NCBI GenBank assembly: GCA_905221605.1
Contig: CAJNDS010002508.1
Coordinates: 188,001 to 252,000, forward strand
Direction of reading: 5' to 3'
Length of the DNA stretch: 64,000 nucleotides
Source: Symbiodinium natans
Taxonomy: Eukaryota; Sar; Dinophyceae; Suessiales; Symbiodiniaceae
In this document: piece after piece, positions 1-9,800 of the stretch
How positions within the stretch are numbered: position 1 is the stretch's first letter
Layout of the letters: every line of letters begins with the position of its first letter
Notes under the pieces: generated by a model
Seen by the model: the letters and a program-made list of their open reading frames with translations, nothing else
What the model was told of the DNA's origin: nothing
Databases searched by the model: none
Position numbers and translations under genes: made by a program

Positions 1-231
1 TCTGTCTGGGAGGAACCCCGCTCTTGCTTTCGGGGAGCTTGCCCAGGGCCCCACCACCAAAAAACATATTCTTGTAATAAGATATATTCCCTATAAGTTC
101 GAACTAGCAGCGGCAATGTAATCTTCTGTGCCAACGAGAAACTGCTCAGCGTTGGGGCTAGCGTCCGCGCAGCCACCCCTTGCAATATCTCGCAACGTTT
201 AAGCACCTCGTTGCTGGGCACCACGTAGCGT

Positions 232-430
232 TCAGCTCCGTCTTCCGCGTATGCCAGCTAGGCAGATCGGGGAAACATCTGCTGTAACCATTCGCTCGCA
301 CACCAACGCAAGGCTGCTGTCTACGAGTATGGTGGGAGGACTGGAAAAACTTAGATAGCATACAGCTGATCGCGAAAGGGAACCTCTCAAGCACGAGCCG
401 ATGAAAGCCACCCGAATCAAAGTCACTTCT
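232..430 (-). CDS. Candidate terminal exon, product unknown
   Basis: The frame is open from an AG acceptor near 430 to a TGA at 234-232. A second acceptor with a good pyrimidine tract (tttttccag) ends just above 340 and would leave 36 codons. The C-terminal residues include ILVDSSLALVCERM. No family is recognised. The overlapping frame (158-445) is open for longer, so the reading frame is not settled. Confidence 0.28.
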
Positions 431-553
431 GCGCGACGAGCCCACCCCTTGCCACGCGCTGAGCGCTAAGCAGGCAGGGCTTGAAAATGAGATCAGGTGA
501 CTGCGTGCAGCTTCGGCTCAGCAACAAACATCCTCCAGTCAGTTAGTTGGACT

Positions 554-661
554 TCATGCCTGCAGATGGGCGAGCTCCGCCACGCCGAATCCATAAAAGA
601 GCGGCCGAGGCACACTGCAGCCCAGGTCCTCGATCGAGATTCTTTCGGATCGCTTCACCAT
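554..661 (-). CDS. Candidate small exon or ORF beginning MVKRSERISI
   Basis: A 36-codon frame runs from an ATG at 661 to a TGA at 556-554 and ends AHLQA. The composition is balanced and protein-like, and a basic start is followed by a hydrophobic middle. A 107-codon frame on the plus strand (497-820) covers the same bases, so the strand is inferred from the rest of the window. No family is recognised. Confidence 0.27.
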   Translation of the reverse strand: MVKRSERISIEDLGCSVPRPLFYGFGVAELAHLQA

Positions 662-839
662 CTCTGCATATCCGAAGCACAGTGTAACAAACTTGTCTGC
701 ATGAGCTGTCGCCCCTTACGTAGACTTAAAAATGTAGGGTGTCCAGCGTGGCAGCCGTGGCAGTCCAGAGAGAGATTCGTAGTGCACACACGATCGCATG
801 TGTTTATTGTACGTAGATAACATAGGCAAGTTAAAATAT

Positions 840-1110
840 AAAAAAGAGGTAAGTTCACGCACCCTCTTTTCATATTATAATTGCATGTGAATTTCATGAA
901 CGCAAAGACCCCAATGTTAATATTGTTACAAAGGGTCCCAAAATAAACTAAGGTTTTTATAGGCCCTTTAATAATTGTGCGTGAGTGAGAGAAGCGAACG
1001 CGTTCTCTCCTCCCCTTGATTATAATATTATACGGGCCATAAGCGCAAGTATTATGGGCCCCGTTAGAATATATTAGTCAAGGGCCCTTTTATTCTGTGT
1101 CAGAAGCCCC
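840..1110. other. AT-richer non-coding stretch
   Basis: This stretch has no telomere-like repeat and no convincing exon. It contains short AT-rich tracts (tataatattata) and several GGGCC/GGCCC words, resembling the decayed short elements seen elsewhere in the window. Confidence 0.35.
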
Positions 1111-1254
1111 TCCAAAAAGCTTCTATGAGAAAAAAACAATGTTGCTTTTACCTACAGCATAAAGTGGGAAACGGGCACGCAATTTGCGCATTCATGAAAG
1201 GCCCATGCGTTAACTTACTGCCTTTCAGTGTTGCAAAGCAGCAAGCAAGTGGCA

Positions 1255-1505
1255 AAAGGCGAAAGGCAAAATGCAAAGAAAACAAAAAGCCAAGAAATCA
1301 ACAAGAAAACACGCGCAACCAGCACCAAACAATCGAGAAACAAAACAGCAAAAGATCCAAAAACAAACAAACGAAAAACAAAAAGACAATCAAACAACCA
1401 AAACAACTGAACAAGAACACAAAAAGCAAAAGCACACAAAAAAACAAGAAACGCAAAAGCAGACAAACAATCGCAGCGCGGACACAAAAAAAAGAAGAAC
1501 AACAG
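1255..1505. repeat. A-rich low-complexity tract (AAAAC/AAAG words)
   Basis: About 250 bp made mostly of AAAAC, AAACAA and AAAAG words. It generates open frames rich in K, N and Q on the plus strand and in L, F and C on the minus strand. These are compositional and are not called as genes. Confidence 0.8.
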
Positions 1506-1614
1506 GCACTCATAAAAGAGACCCTTAGTCAAAGTTCCCTCAAAGAGCCAGATTCTTGGAATGGCCCGGGTACCCGCTAGAGGTGTGTTCCCCTTTTTTT
1601 GCCTCTCGCATTTT

Positions 1615-2300
1615 TGGGGTTTAGGGTTTAGAGCTTTAGAGGTTTTGGTTTCAAAGTTTCCTTTTGTTGGTGGTACCAAGAGTCTCAGGGCCTCTAGGAT
1701 TAATTGTTCCAAAGGACCCTAACCCGGGAACCTAGCATGGGTCGAGCCGTCAGTCCAAAGTGTGCGCAGCCTTTTCCTGGCACTTTTGGGAGTTGGCGCT
1801 CTTTCAGTTGTAGGGTTTAGGGTTTAGAGTCTAGGGGTTGTCCCAGAGGCCCTGACTTACATAGACCTATGAAGCTGGAAGCATCTCATCATGAGCTGAC
1901 AAAAGTTTGTAAGCTCTACAGCCAAATCTTCGGGTTTAACTAGGGCTTATAGGGTTTAGGCTATAAGTTTGAGGCTTTACTAGGTGTATGTAGGTTTCAA
2001 TGCCTCGCCACATTCGCCAAACAACCCTAAACCCCGCCGAAACATGAAGCCCTAAACCCTAACATCCCCCCTACAATTACGTAGCTGTCATTACTTAACT
2101 GTAGGTTAAAGTTAAGGTATTTCCGAACTTCAGGCCCTTCTGAAGCCCTAACCCGAAACCCCCCAAGCCTAAACCCGACGCCCCGAAGGTGGTGCCTGGA
2201 GTTTGGTGTTCTCGGCCCTGACAGCGTCCAGCTCCTTCTAACTTTCTGCAAGTCGGAAAAAAGTTGTACTTAGGCCTAGGGTTTAGGGTTTGGGGTTTTA
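1615..2300. repeat. Degenerate telomere-like repeat region
   Basis: Scattered units (ttagggtttaggg, ccctaaaccc) are mixed with diverged unique sequence. This is the first appearance of the heptamer family in the window. Confidence 0.7.
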
Positions 2301-2325
2301 GGATTTGGGTTTAAATAGGGTATAC

Positions 2326-2580
2326 GTCAGCACTCTGCGGACGATTCGAGCGAGAGGGACGCCTGGATCATAGCCAGAACAAGAGATATACAAATTGCTG
2401 TAATTGGACCGGCTTTCGAGCGCGGCGGAGGACCCTACACCATAATTGCTCCACACCTCTTTCCACACCTCTTTCGGCGAGATAAAGGCTATGTGGAAGT
2501 CGGGACAGTCGGGGCCGGTTTCGTTTCGCATGGCGATCGAGTATTTCCGGGCGTCTAGCAAAGCGTGCACTAGCGAATTC
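2326..2580 (-). CDS. Candidate internal exon, 84 open codons
   Basis: One of the longer uninterrupted frames in the window. It lies between an acceptor (ggcctccag, exon from 2580) and a GT donor (GTATAC, exon end 2326). Residues include a run KEVWKEVWSNYG and an aromatic-rich end. No family is recognised, and an overlapping frame (2368-2739) is also open. Telomere-like sequence lies to the left. Confidence 0.38.
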
Positions 2581-3002
2581 CTGGAGGCCTAACGCGGGGT
2601 GCCAAGGCGGTGATCTATGGACACGCTCAAAGTTTAGGGTTTTCCTTGGCCTCCACTTGCAGCCTCCTTTGTCACGTACCGGTTTTCTTCTTGCATCTAT
2701 GCTACATAAATGAATACCGGGATGCCCCCATTTATGCACGACTCTTGTCCCATGGCCGATCCCTTCAACAAGACCGTTAAGAGCACCCCCCGTTAAAGAC
2801 CGTTTCTAAAATCTACACTCTCCTAGAGGTGTAAAAGCCCCAAAAGCCCTAGAAGCCCAAATGCCATGAAAAAAAGCCCTGAGCAGCGAATTCCCAAAGG
2901 CCGAAATGAAGGAAGCGCGACACAGTGACCCCCAAAACGGCCATTACATGGATTTCAGCTCCTTCGCTTCTTGCTTTCCCCTAGAAAGGGCTTCTTCAAG
3001 TC

Positions 3003-3100
3003 CTTATAAGCCCTAAACCCTAAACCCTAAGCCCTAAACCCTAAACCCTAAGCCCTAAGCCCTAAGCCCTAAACCCTAAACCCTAAACCCTAAACCCGAA
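3003..3100. repeat. CCCTAAA telomere-like array
   Basis: About 13 units of CCCTAAA and CCCTAAG in tandem, ending before a small GC-rich island at 3115-3180. Confidence 0.9.
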
Positions 3101-3631
3101 GGGGCCGTTAGATCCCCAGATCACTCCTGCTGCAAGCGCTGCAGCTCCTGCGGCGACAGGGCAGCTACTGGTCTTCTGTCGGCTTTAAGGCTTGTAGGGC
3201 TATTTGGGGTTGAGGGTTTCAGGTTTGGAGTTTAGGGTTTAGGGTTTAAGGCTCAGAGTTTAGGGTTTAGGCCGTTTAGAGTCTGGGGTTTAAGGCCTAA
3301 AGTTTTTCGGCTGTATTTCGGAGGCGGCTTGGGCTTGAGACTTTGTAGGCTTTATAGGGATCATAGAAGGCTTGTCGTTTAAGGATGTAGAGCTGGGCTT
3401 GAGGATTGGCCAGCATGGGGCTTCGAGGCTTAGGGCTCAAGGTCCTTCAGTCCTACAGAGAGGTTAGGCTTCCGGGTTTCGGGTTTACGAGCCCAAAGCA
3501 TAGCAAAGGAGCACTACAGAGTCTCGCGTAATCCGTGAAGCTTGAAACCCTCAACCCCCCCCCCCGGCCCTGCAGGCCCTACAGGCCCTTTAGGGCCAGC
3601 CTTGCAAACTGACCACCCCAAACGCTGAAGC

Positions 3632-3653
3632 CACACACACACACACACACCAC
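3632..3653. repeat. (CA)n microsatellite
   Basis: About 10 CA dinucleotides in a row. Confidence 0.9.
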
Positions 3654-4214
3654 ACCCCTGAAAACCTGAGCCCGAAAAGCCCTGACGACCCTGCGCCCTG
3701 AGGCAGCAACCCGGCCTGACCCTGGTCCATGCCGCTGCGCATTCGGGAGATGTCCTCCGATGCTTTGGGGTGGTTGGGGAGGTTCGGGGAAATCCCACAA
3801 ACCCTCCACATTGGCAGGTTCCAGCCCTAAAAAAAAAATTCACAGAGAAAAGAAAAAATCTAAGTCTTACACCTGCGAGGGTTTCGAGTTTAGAGGGTTA
3901 GGCGAAGTCGAAGGGATTGCATGGGTTTAAACCCCGACAACTTGGGAGGTAATGGCCCAGCGGAGCACCAAACAAACGAAGCTGGGTGGCGCCCATTCGC
4001 TTGGGGAGGTTCCGGGTGTAGGGTATAGGGCTTTTGTTTGACTCGGATCCTTTTCGAGCCTGGGCAACCCCCAACACATATGCCTAATTGCTTCGCATGT
4101 TTGGGGGGCCCTAAACCCTGACACCCTAAATCCCAGCTGCGTTGCAAGCGCTAAACCTTCCCCCAGCACGTGTGGTTTGCCCACACCCATTGGTTGCTCA
4201 TGTGGTCTGCCCAG

Positions 4215-4410
4215 GTTTTAGGGCTCAGGGTTTTTATGGCCCCATTAGGGTTTAGGGATTTTTGTGTTTTTTGGGTTTTCAGGTTTTAGGGTTTTTAGGG
4301 TGTTCAGGGATTTGGGGTTTTTTAGGGCTTTTGGGTTTTTAGGGTTTTGGGGGTTTTTGGGGTTTAGGTTTTTGGGTTTTTAGGGTTTAGGGTTTAGGGT
4401 TTGGCTTTTG
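4215..4410. repeat. T-rich degenerate TTTAGGG array
   Basis: Units vary as TTTTTAGGG, TTTTTGGGG and TTTAGGG. The region has no coding potential. Confidence 0.8.
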
Positions 4411-4594
4411 TGATAACAGCGCGCGTGCACACATCGCACGCTCGCGTCGCCAACGCCGGAGTTCGTGTCATGAAGTTGCGTGTCCTGTCAAGCCCTCCGG
4501 AGTCCTGAAACCTCGGCAGGGGAGACGTTTTCGCACGTCATAATGGGCCTGCAAACCACAAGTACTGCCCGTAAACCTTGAACATCAAATTTCT

Positions 4595-5627
4595 CTACCA
4601 ATCGCTACAGTGGGGTGGGGGTGGCGCCAATCGCTCACACCTGCAGCGCTGCCTGCTCTCGCTGCCCTCGTGGGTGACCTGCTTCGCAGGTAGGCATCGA
4701 AGGGCTCGTAAAAGCAATATAGCTGATTGGGCGTGATGATCGAGAACTCCTCTTGCGCTTCAAGACTCAGAAGGCGCCGGGATTCCTGAAAACGGCGCCC
4801 CTGATCGCCAACTCGTACTGGCATAACAGGCAAGAATACAGAATGCGTTAAGGGTAGAATACATTCAAGTACGCAGCGAGGCAGCAGTGTGACACAGTAC
4901 CCATGACGGGTTTCAGGGCCCGCGGCCAAGAGGCCCTGACCTGTTCTGGAATACAGCTGTGCATTACAACTGGGCTGCATCGGGCACTCATCTTGCATGT
5001 CACTCACTGCTTGCTTAGCGCCGACACAAACATGATTAAGTTTACCCACCTCCCGACCAGATCACCGTAGTCTGTGCCCCAGGTCAGTGGAAGGCTCAGA
5101 TAGAAAGTCTGGAGGTCTGGGTGCGCCTCAGCCTCAAGTGAAACATGTGAACAACTGTGTTGGAACAGCTATCAATGCGACCTGAGCAACCTGGTGACCA
5201 TCTTGCACGCAACTCTGGGCTGCCCGAATTGCGGAGCCTCATAGCAAGGGCCTCAAAACAGCGCACGGAAAATGGTAACTGGTGACGAATGATACAAGTA
5301 CATTGCAAACCCTCTGACCCTCAAACAAATCCACTCCATATAACTCTTGCGGCTGCCACTGCAAAATCAAGCAACTCGCCCATTTTGCGTTGAGGCATTC
5401 CAAGACACCGCCCGGCTGCAGGTCCTCGCTGGTCAGATGGTGCAGGCGTGGGCCAGAAAGCGAAGAGGAAGTCCAAGTCTATAGGCCTGGTGAGGCATGA
5501 AAGTCCAGGATGGCTCTTCTCCCGGCGGGTTCCTGGATCTTGGAGACTCATCCTCAGTAGGGCCTGCCAGAAGCCTCCTGACAGCATCTGGCAAGGGGTG
5601 AATGTTGATCCTGCTTCTGTTGGCCAT
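4595..5627 (-). CDS. Seven-exon small gene model, 202 residues, unknown function
   Basis: Proposed exons, from the start: 5627-5583 (ATG, MANRSRINIH), 5478-5311, 5278-5199, 5154-5050, 5002-4941, 4817-4679 and 4604-4595 (stop TAG). Every intron is GT-AG. Their lengths are 104, 32, 44, 47, 123 and 74 nt, and all phases agree. The coding length is 609 nt, exactly 203 codons. Acceptors carry pyrimidine tracts (cccaccccactgtag, cttgcctgttatgccag). The protein has aromatic and acidic stretches (LQWQPQELYGVDLFEGQR; QLYCFYEPFDAYLR) and no signal peptide or family I recognise. Unlike its neighbours, this region has no telomere-like repeats in its introns. Boundaries were chosen by hand to keep the frame open, so some may be wrong. 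The start lies about 60 bp from a large tandem array. Confidence 0.45.
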
Positions 5628-5687
5628 GTTCATTCATGCTATATCTAGACCCAGCATTTGAAGTAACTTACTTGGACATTGCAAAGT

Positions 5688-6350
5688 TGAAAGGCCAGAA
5701 GCAATGAACTCTAAGGAAAAGAGGAAGGGGCAGGCAGCGGGCAAGCGTGCAACGTTTCAGCAGCGAACTCAAAGTGACAGGCGAAGGGGCAACGGGCAAG
5801 CGTGCAATGTTCCAGCCAGAAGCAGTGAACTCAAAGTGAAAGACGCTCGGGCAACGGGCACGCGTGCACTGTTCCAGCCAGAAGCAGCGAACTCAAAGTG
5901 AAGGACGCAAGGGGCAACGGGAAAGCGTGCAATGTTTCAGCCAGAAGCAGCGAACGCAAAGAGAAAGACGATCGGGCGGGCAAGCATGCAATGTTTCAGC
6001 CAGAAGCAGTGAACTCAATGTGAAAGACGAAGGGTCAACGGCAAGCGCAGCGTGCAATGTTCCAGCCAGAAGCAGTCAACTCAAAGTGAGAGACGAAGGG
6101 GCAATGGGCAAGCGCGCAACGCGTTAGCCAGAGGCAGTGAACTCTAAGTAAAAGAGGAAGGGGCAGCGGGCAAGCATGCAATGTCCCAACCAGAAGCAAT
6201 GAACTCAAAGTGAAAGACGAAGGGGCAACGGGCAAGCGTGCCATGTTCCGGCCAGGAGCAGTGAACTCAAAGTGAAAGACGATCGGGAAACGGGCAGGCG
6301 TGCAATGTTGAAGCCAGAGGCAATGAAAGGGCAGCACGCGGCTGAATGCC
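5688..6350. repeat. Tandem minisatellite, about 11 copies of a unit near 62 bp
   Basis: Each unit contains the words agaagcagtgaactcaaagt, aaagacgaaggggcaacggg and gcgtgcaatgttccagcc, with scattered substitutions and small length changes (58-66 bp). The last copy is truncated near 6345, and a further partial copy sits at 6421-6455. Open frames across it are repeat-encoded and are not called as genes. Confidence 0.9.
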
Positions 6351-6604
6351 CCAGCCAAAAATAGTTCGTCTTGGATATAACCAAGAAGTTTAAAGGTTAC
6401 CCAGCCAGTCCTCAGAATGCTTCAGCCAGATGCGGTGAACTCTAATGAGAGCAGAAACCGATCGTGTGAATTGGCGACGACCGGCCTCGAGGAGACATTG
6501 CGACTCATAGCACACCGCTTGGATACATGCATTTGTTTCGCGAAATACCAAGTATTACATCCAGCCAGAAATTTCTGGGAACAGGCGGTCGACATGAAGT
6601 TGTC

Positions 6605-6840
6605 AGACGGGTAATGGTGGGCGCTAGTGGGAGTGGTGAGTAGTGGTGGGTAAAGGCGGAAATGATGGGTAATGGCAGGTAATGGCGGGTAATGGCCTGT
6701 GATGGTGGGCGATGGCGGGAATGGTATGGTGGGTGGCAACGGTAGCGTGTGCACGGGTGGAGAACTGTGGGAATGGTGGGTTATGGCGGGAATGGCGGGC
6801 AGTTGTGGCAATGGTGGGAACTGGGTGGGAGTGAGGTGTG
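6605..6840. repeat. Degenerate short tandem repeat (ATGGYGGG words)
   Basis: Imperfect repeats of about 10 bp, built on gggtaatggcg and its variants, fill about 230 bp. Frames on both strands are open but compositional. Confidence 0.75.
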
Positions 6841-6895
6841 GGTTGTTAACCCCCCCCTCAACCCTAAACCCAAGAGACCCTAAAGGCCCAGTGTC

Positions 6896-9800
6896 CTCTT
6901 TCAGAGCTGAAACCTCCTGGTCCCGCTCCTGCTCGGTCAGAGCCTGCGCGTCCGCACAACACAGTACAAGGAGGGCCATATTATGGAGTATATTGAGGGG
7001 AGCCTTTAGAGGTCTTAGGGTATACGAGCCTGAATCCCTTGAAGAGTAGGTTGCCCACGCGAATTTAGGGATTAGGGCCCTAAACCCTAAACCCGAAACT
7101 CTAAACGGTAATTAGGGGTGGCCTGGCTGCGGGTTGGCGTCAAGGGGGCGTTGTATTTTGCAGTTTGGACCGCAGACCAGGCGCGATCTTGACACCCCCC
7201 CCCCCCCCCAACAAAAACCGAACGATGCAGAAGGAGAGTCTGAACCTGTTTTCTCAATCGCCACACACCTTCACTTCCAAAACGCAACAGCCTGAGAACA
7301 AACCCCCCCGGATCCCGCAGGTTCTGATGTTTATCAAGCTGCCGGGCCTCCCCACAACACACAAGGGCACAACTTGAGCCTAAGACCAAGTCCCGAAAGC
7401 ATTCGGGTTCATCCAAAGAGTACGTCAACTGGAGACCAAGATGAGGAGCCACCCCCTTAAACGAAAACACGTGAAGCAAACAAACACGCCCTTGCGCGGT
7501 GTCGTGGTAGTGATGGCCCTAAGAAGCCCCTCGATGAAGCCCTCAGAGGCAAAAGAGGCCGCCTTCGCCTCGTAGGCGGCCGAGAGAAGTTCTTCCTTTT
7601 CTGCCACCTGTTGCCTCAGAGGGCTTGAAAGGGGGGCTTAAGGGGTTTTGAGTTCGGAGAGTTACTTGGCAATAGGGTTCGGAAGGGTTCAACAGGGTAG
7701 CAAGCAGGTATGAAGCTTGTCTGGGTTCTTGCCCAAGCCCCAAGCCCTTTAACCCGACAGCACACCCCAAAACCCCCAATCCCCCAAGCCCTAAACCCCT
7801 CAACCCCAAACCCCTCAACCTCAAACTCCTCAACCCCAAACCCCTCAACCCCAAACCCCCAAAGCCCCAAAGCCCCAACCCCCAAGCCCCTAAATTGAGG
7901 CGTTTTGGGGGTTTAAAACCCCCAAAACGCCTCAACCCGAAACTCCCCCCCAAAACCCTTCTGGGGCATCCCGCTGCAGCTCCTCAGCCTCCTTCTCCAG
8001 GTTTCGCACGTTCTCGGGATGGGATTTAGGGTTTAGGGCTTAGGGCTTAGGGTTTAGGGTGTAGGGCTCTAACAGTTCTCAGGGCCTCAGGGTGTTGAGG
8101 GCTTAGAGTCTTAGAGGGTCTTGAGGGTGTCTGGGGCTTCCAGGGCGTTTGGGCTTCTCAAGTTTTTGTTGGATTAAAGGTTTTAAGGGTTGAGGGTTTT
8201 AAGGGGTTTTTGGGGGTGTTGTTGTTAGGGTTTTTGCTGAATGTTTGGGGTTGCGGGCTTTGATATTTAGTATTTAGGGCTTCAGGGGCTTTGGGTTTTT
8301 AGGTTTAGGGTTTTGAGACTTTGAGGGGTTTCAGGGTCTTGTTTCGGGTTTTAGCGTTCAGTGTTAGGACGTTAGGGTGCCGGGGAATAAACGGTCTTAG
8401 GGTTGATGAGTGAGAGCTTGTCGGCCCCCGATCGGAGCTTATGTGCTTAGAACATCAGGGCCCACTCCCTAAACCCTTAAACCCTAAACCCTGAACCCTA
8501 AACCCTAAACCCCCTAGTAAGCCTTCAGGCCCACAAAGAAGGTTACTCTAACTGGCAGACCTGAAGGGCTTAGGGCTTGGAGCTTCGGGAGCGTAAATTC
8601 CGCAAACCCTATAAACCCCATATGAACGCTATATAAACTCTAAATTAAACCCTGTCAAACCCTATTAATCACTATTGAACCCTAAACCCTATTAAACCCC
8701 ACACCTTCTAAACCGCATCGGGGGGCACCCCTAAACCCTAAACCCTAAACCCTAAACCCTAAACCCTAAACCCTAAACCCTAAACCCTAAACCCCGTCGC
8801 AGCCCAGGCGTCGTCGCGCAGCATGTTCACCTGGTCAAAGACCGGGTCGTTGCGCAGCGACCGGAGCTCCTCCGGGCTCGGGCTTTGAGGGGTTTTCGGA
8901 TTTGGGGGGTATTTGGGTGTCAAAAGGGGTTTAGGGTTTAGGATTTAGGGTTAGGGTTTGGGGTTAGGGGTTAGGGTTTAGGATTTAGGTCTTAGGGTGT
9001 ATATAGGGTTTAGGCAACGGTTTAGGGTTTTTTGGGGTGTGTTTATTGGGTAACCCTCAAAGCCCCATCTCCCAAACAGGCTTCTGGTATCAGCAGATTC
9101 CTGGAGCAAAGGCTTAGGCTTCCCTGGCCAGCCGCTGTTTCAACAGGGGCTCAGGGATTGAAGGTGTTGTAGGGTTTAGGGTGTAGGGCGTAGGGTGTAG
9201 GGTACAGGGTTTAGGGCTCAAGGTGTGGTTAGGGTCTAAGAAGCACCATCACATGAACTGTACTCGAATTTTCAGCCTAAGCAGGTTTAACCGGAGAGAA
9301 GAACTGCGAAGTTACTCGAGCCCCAAAGCACCCAGCCATAGATCCCCAAACCCACCCTGCCTGGGCCGTGCAGTCTAAAACCCTAAGCCCTAAACCCTCA
9401 ACCCTGGACCCCACGCCCTAGAAACCGAAGCCCCCAACCCTAAACACTAAACCCTAAACCCTACACCCCAAACCCTAAACCCTAAACCCTAAACCCTAAA
9501 CCCTAAGCCCTAAGCCCTAAGCCCTAAGCCCTAAACCCTAAACCCGAAACCCTAAGCCCAGAACCATATACCCCAAGTCCTACAAAACCCTAACCCAAAT
9601 GCCCGCAGACCTGCCTGGTCCGCGTTGGCAAGCTTCTTCTCGGCGGTCGCCCGTGCCTGTGCCACTCCGAAACCACCAAACCCAAAACATCCCTCAACCC
9701 TACAGGGTTCAGGGTTTTGGGGTTTAGGGCTTGGGGCTTCGGGCTTTGGGGGGGGGGGGGGATAACACTATGCAGAGCACTGCCAAACTTTGAGAACCAA

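Noticed and set aside
1125-1712. Open frames of 151 and 165 codons on both strands
   Set aside because: They come from an A-rich low-complexity tract. The composition is only K/N/Q or L/F/C.
5704-6358. Open frames inside the minisatellite
   Set aside because: Repeat-encoded. The frame persists because of the unit sequence, not because of a gene.
6422-7049. Frames of 185 and 116 codons across the GGTAATGG repeat
   Set aside because: Their middle parts are simple-sequence translation. Only the 6943-6896 island is kept.
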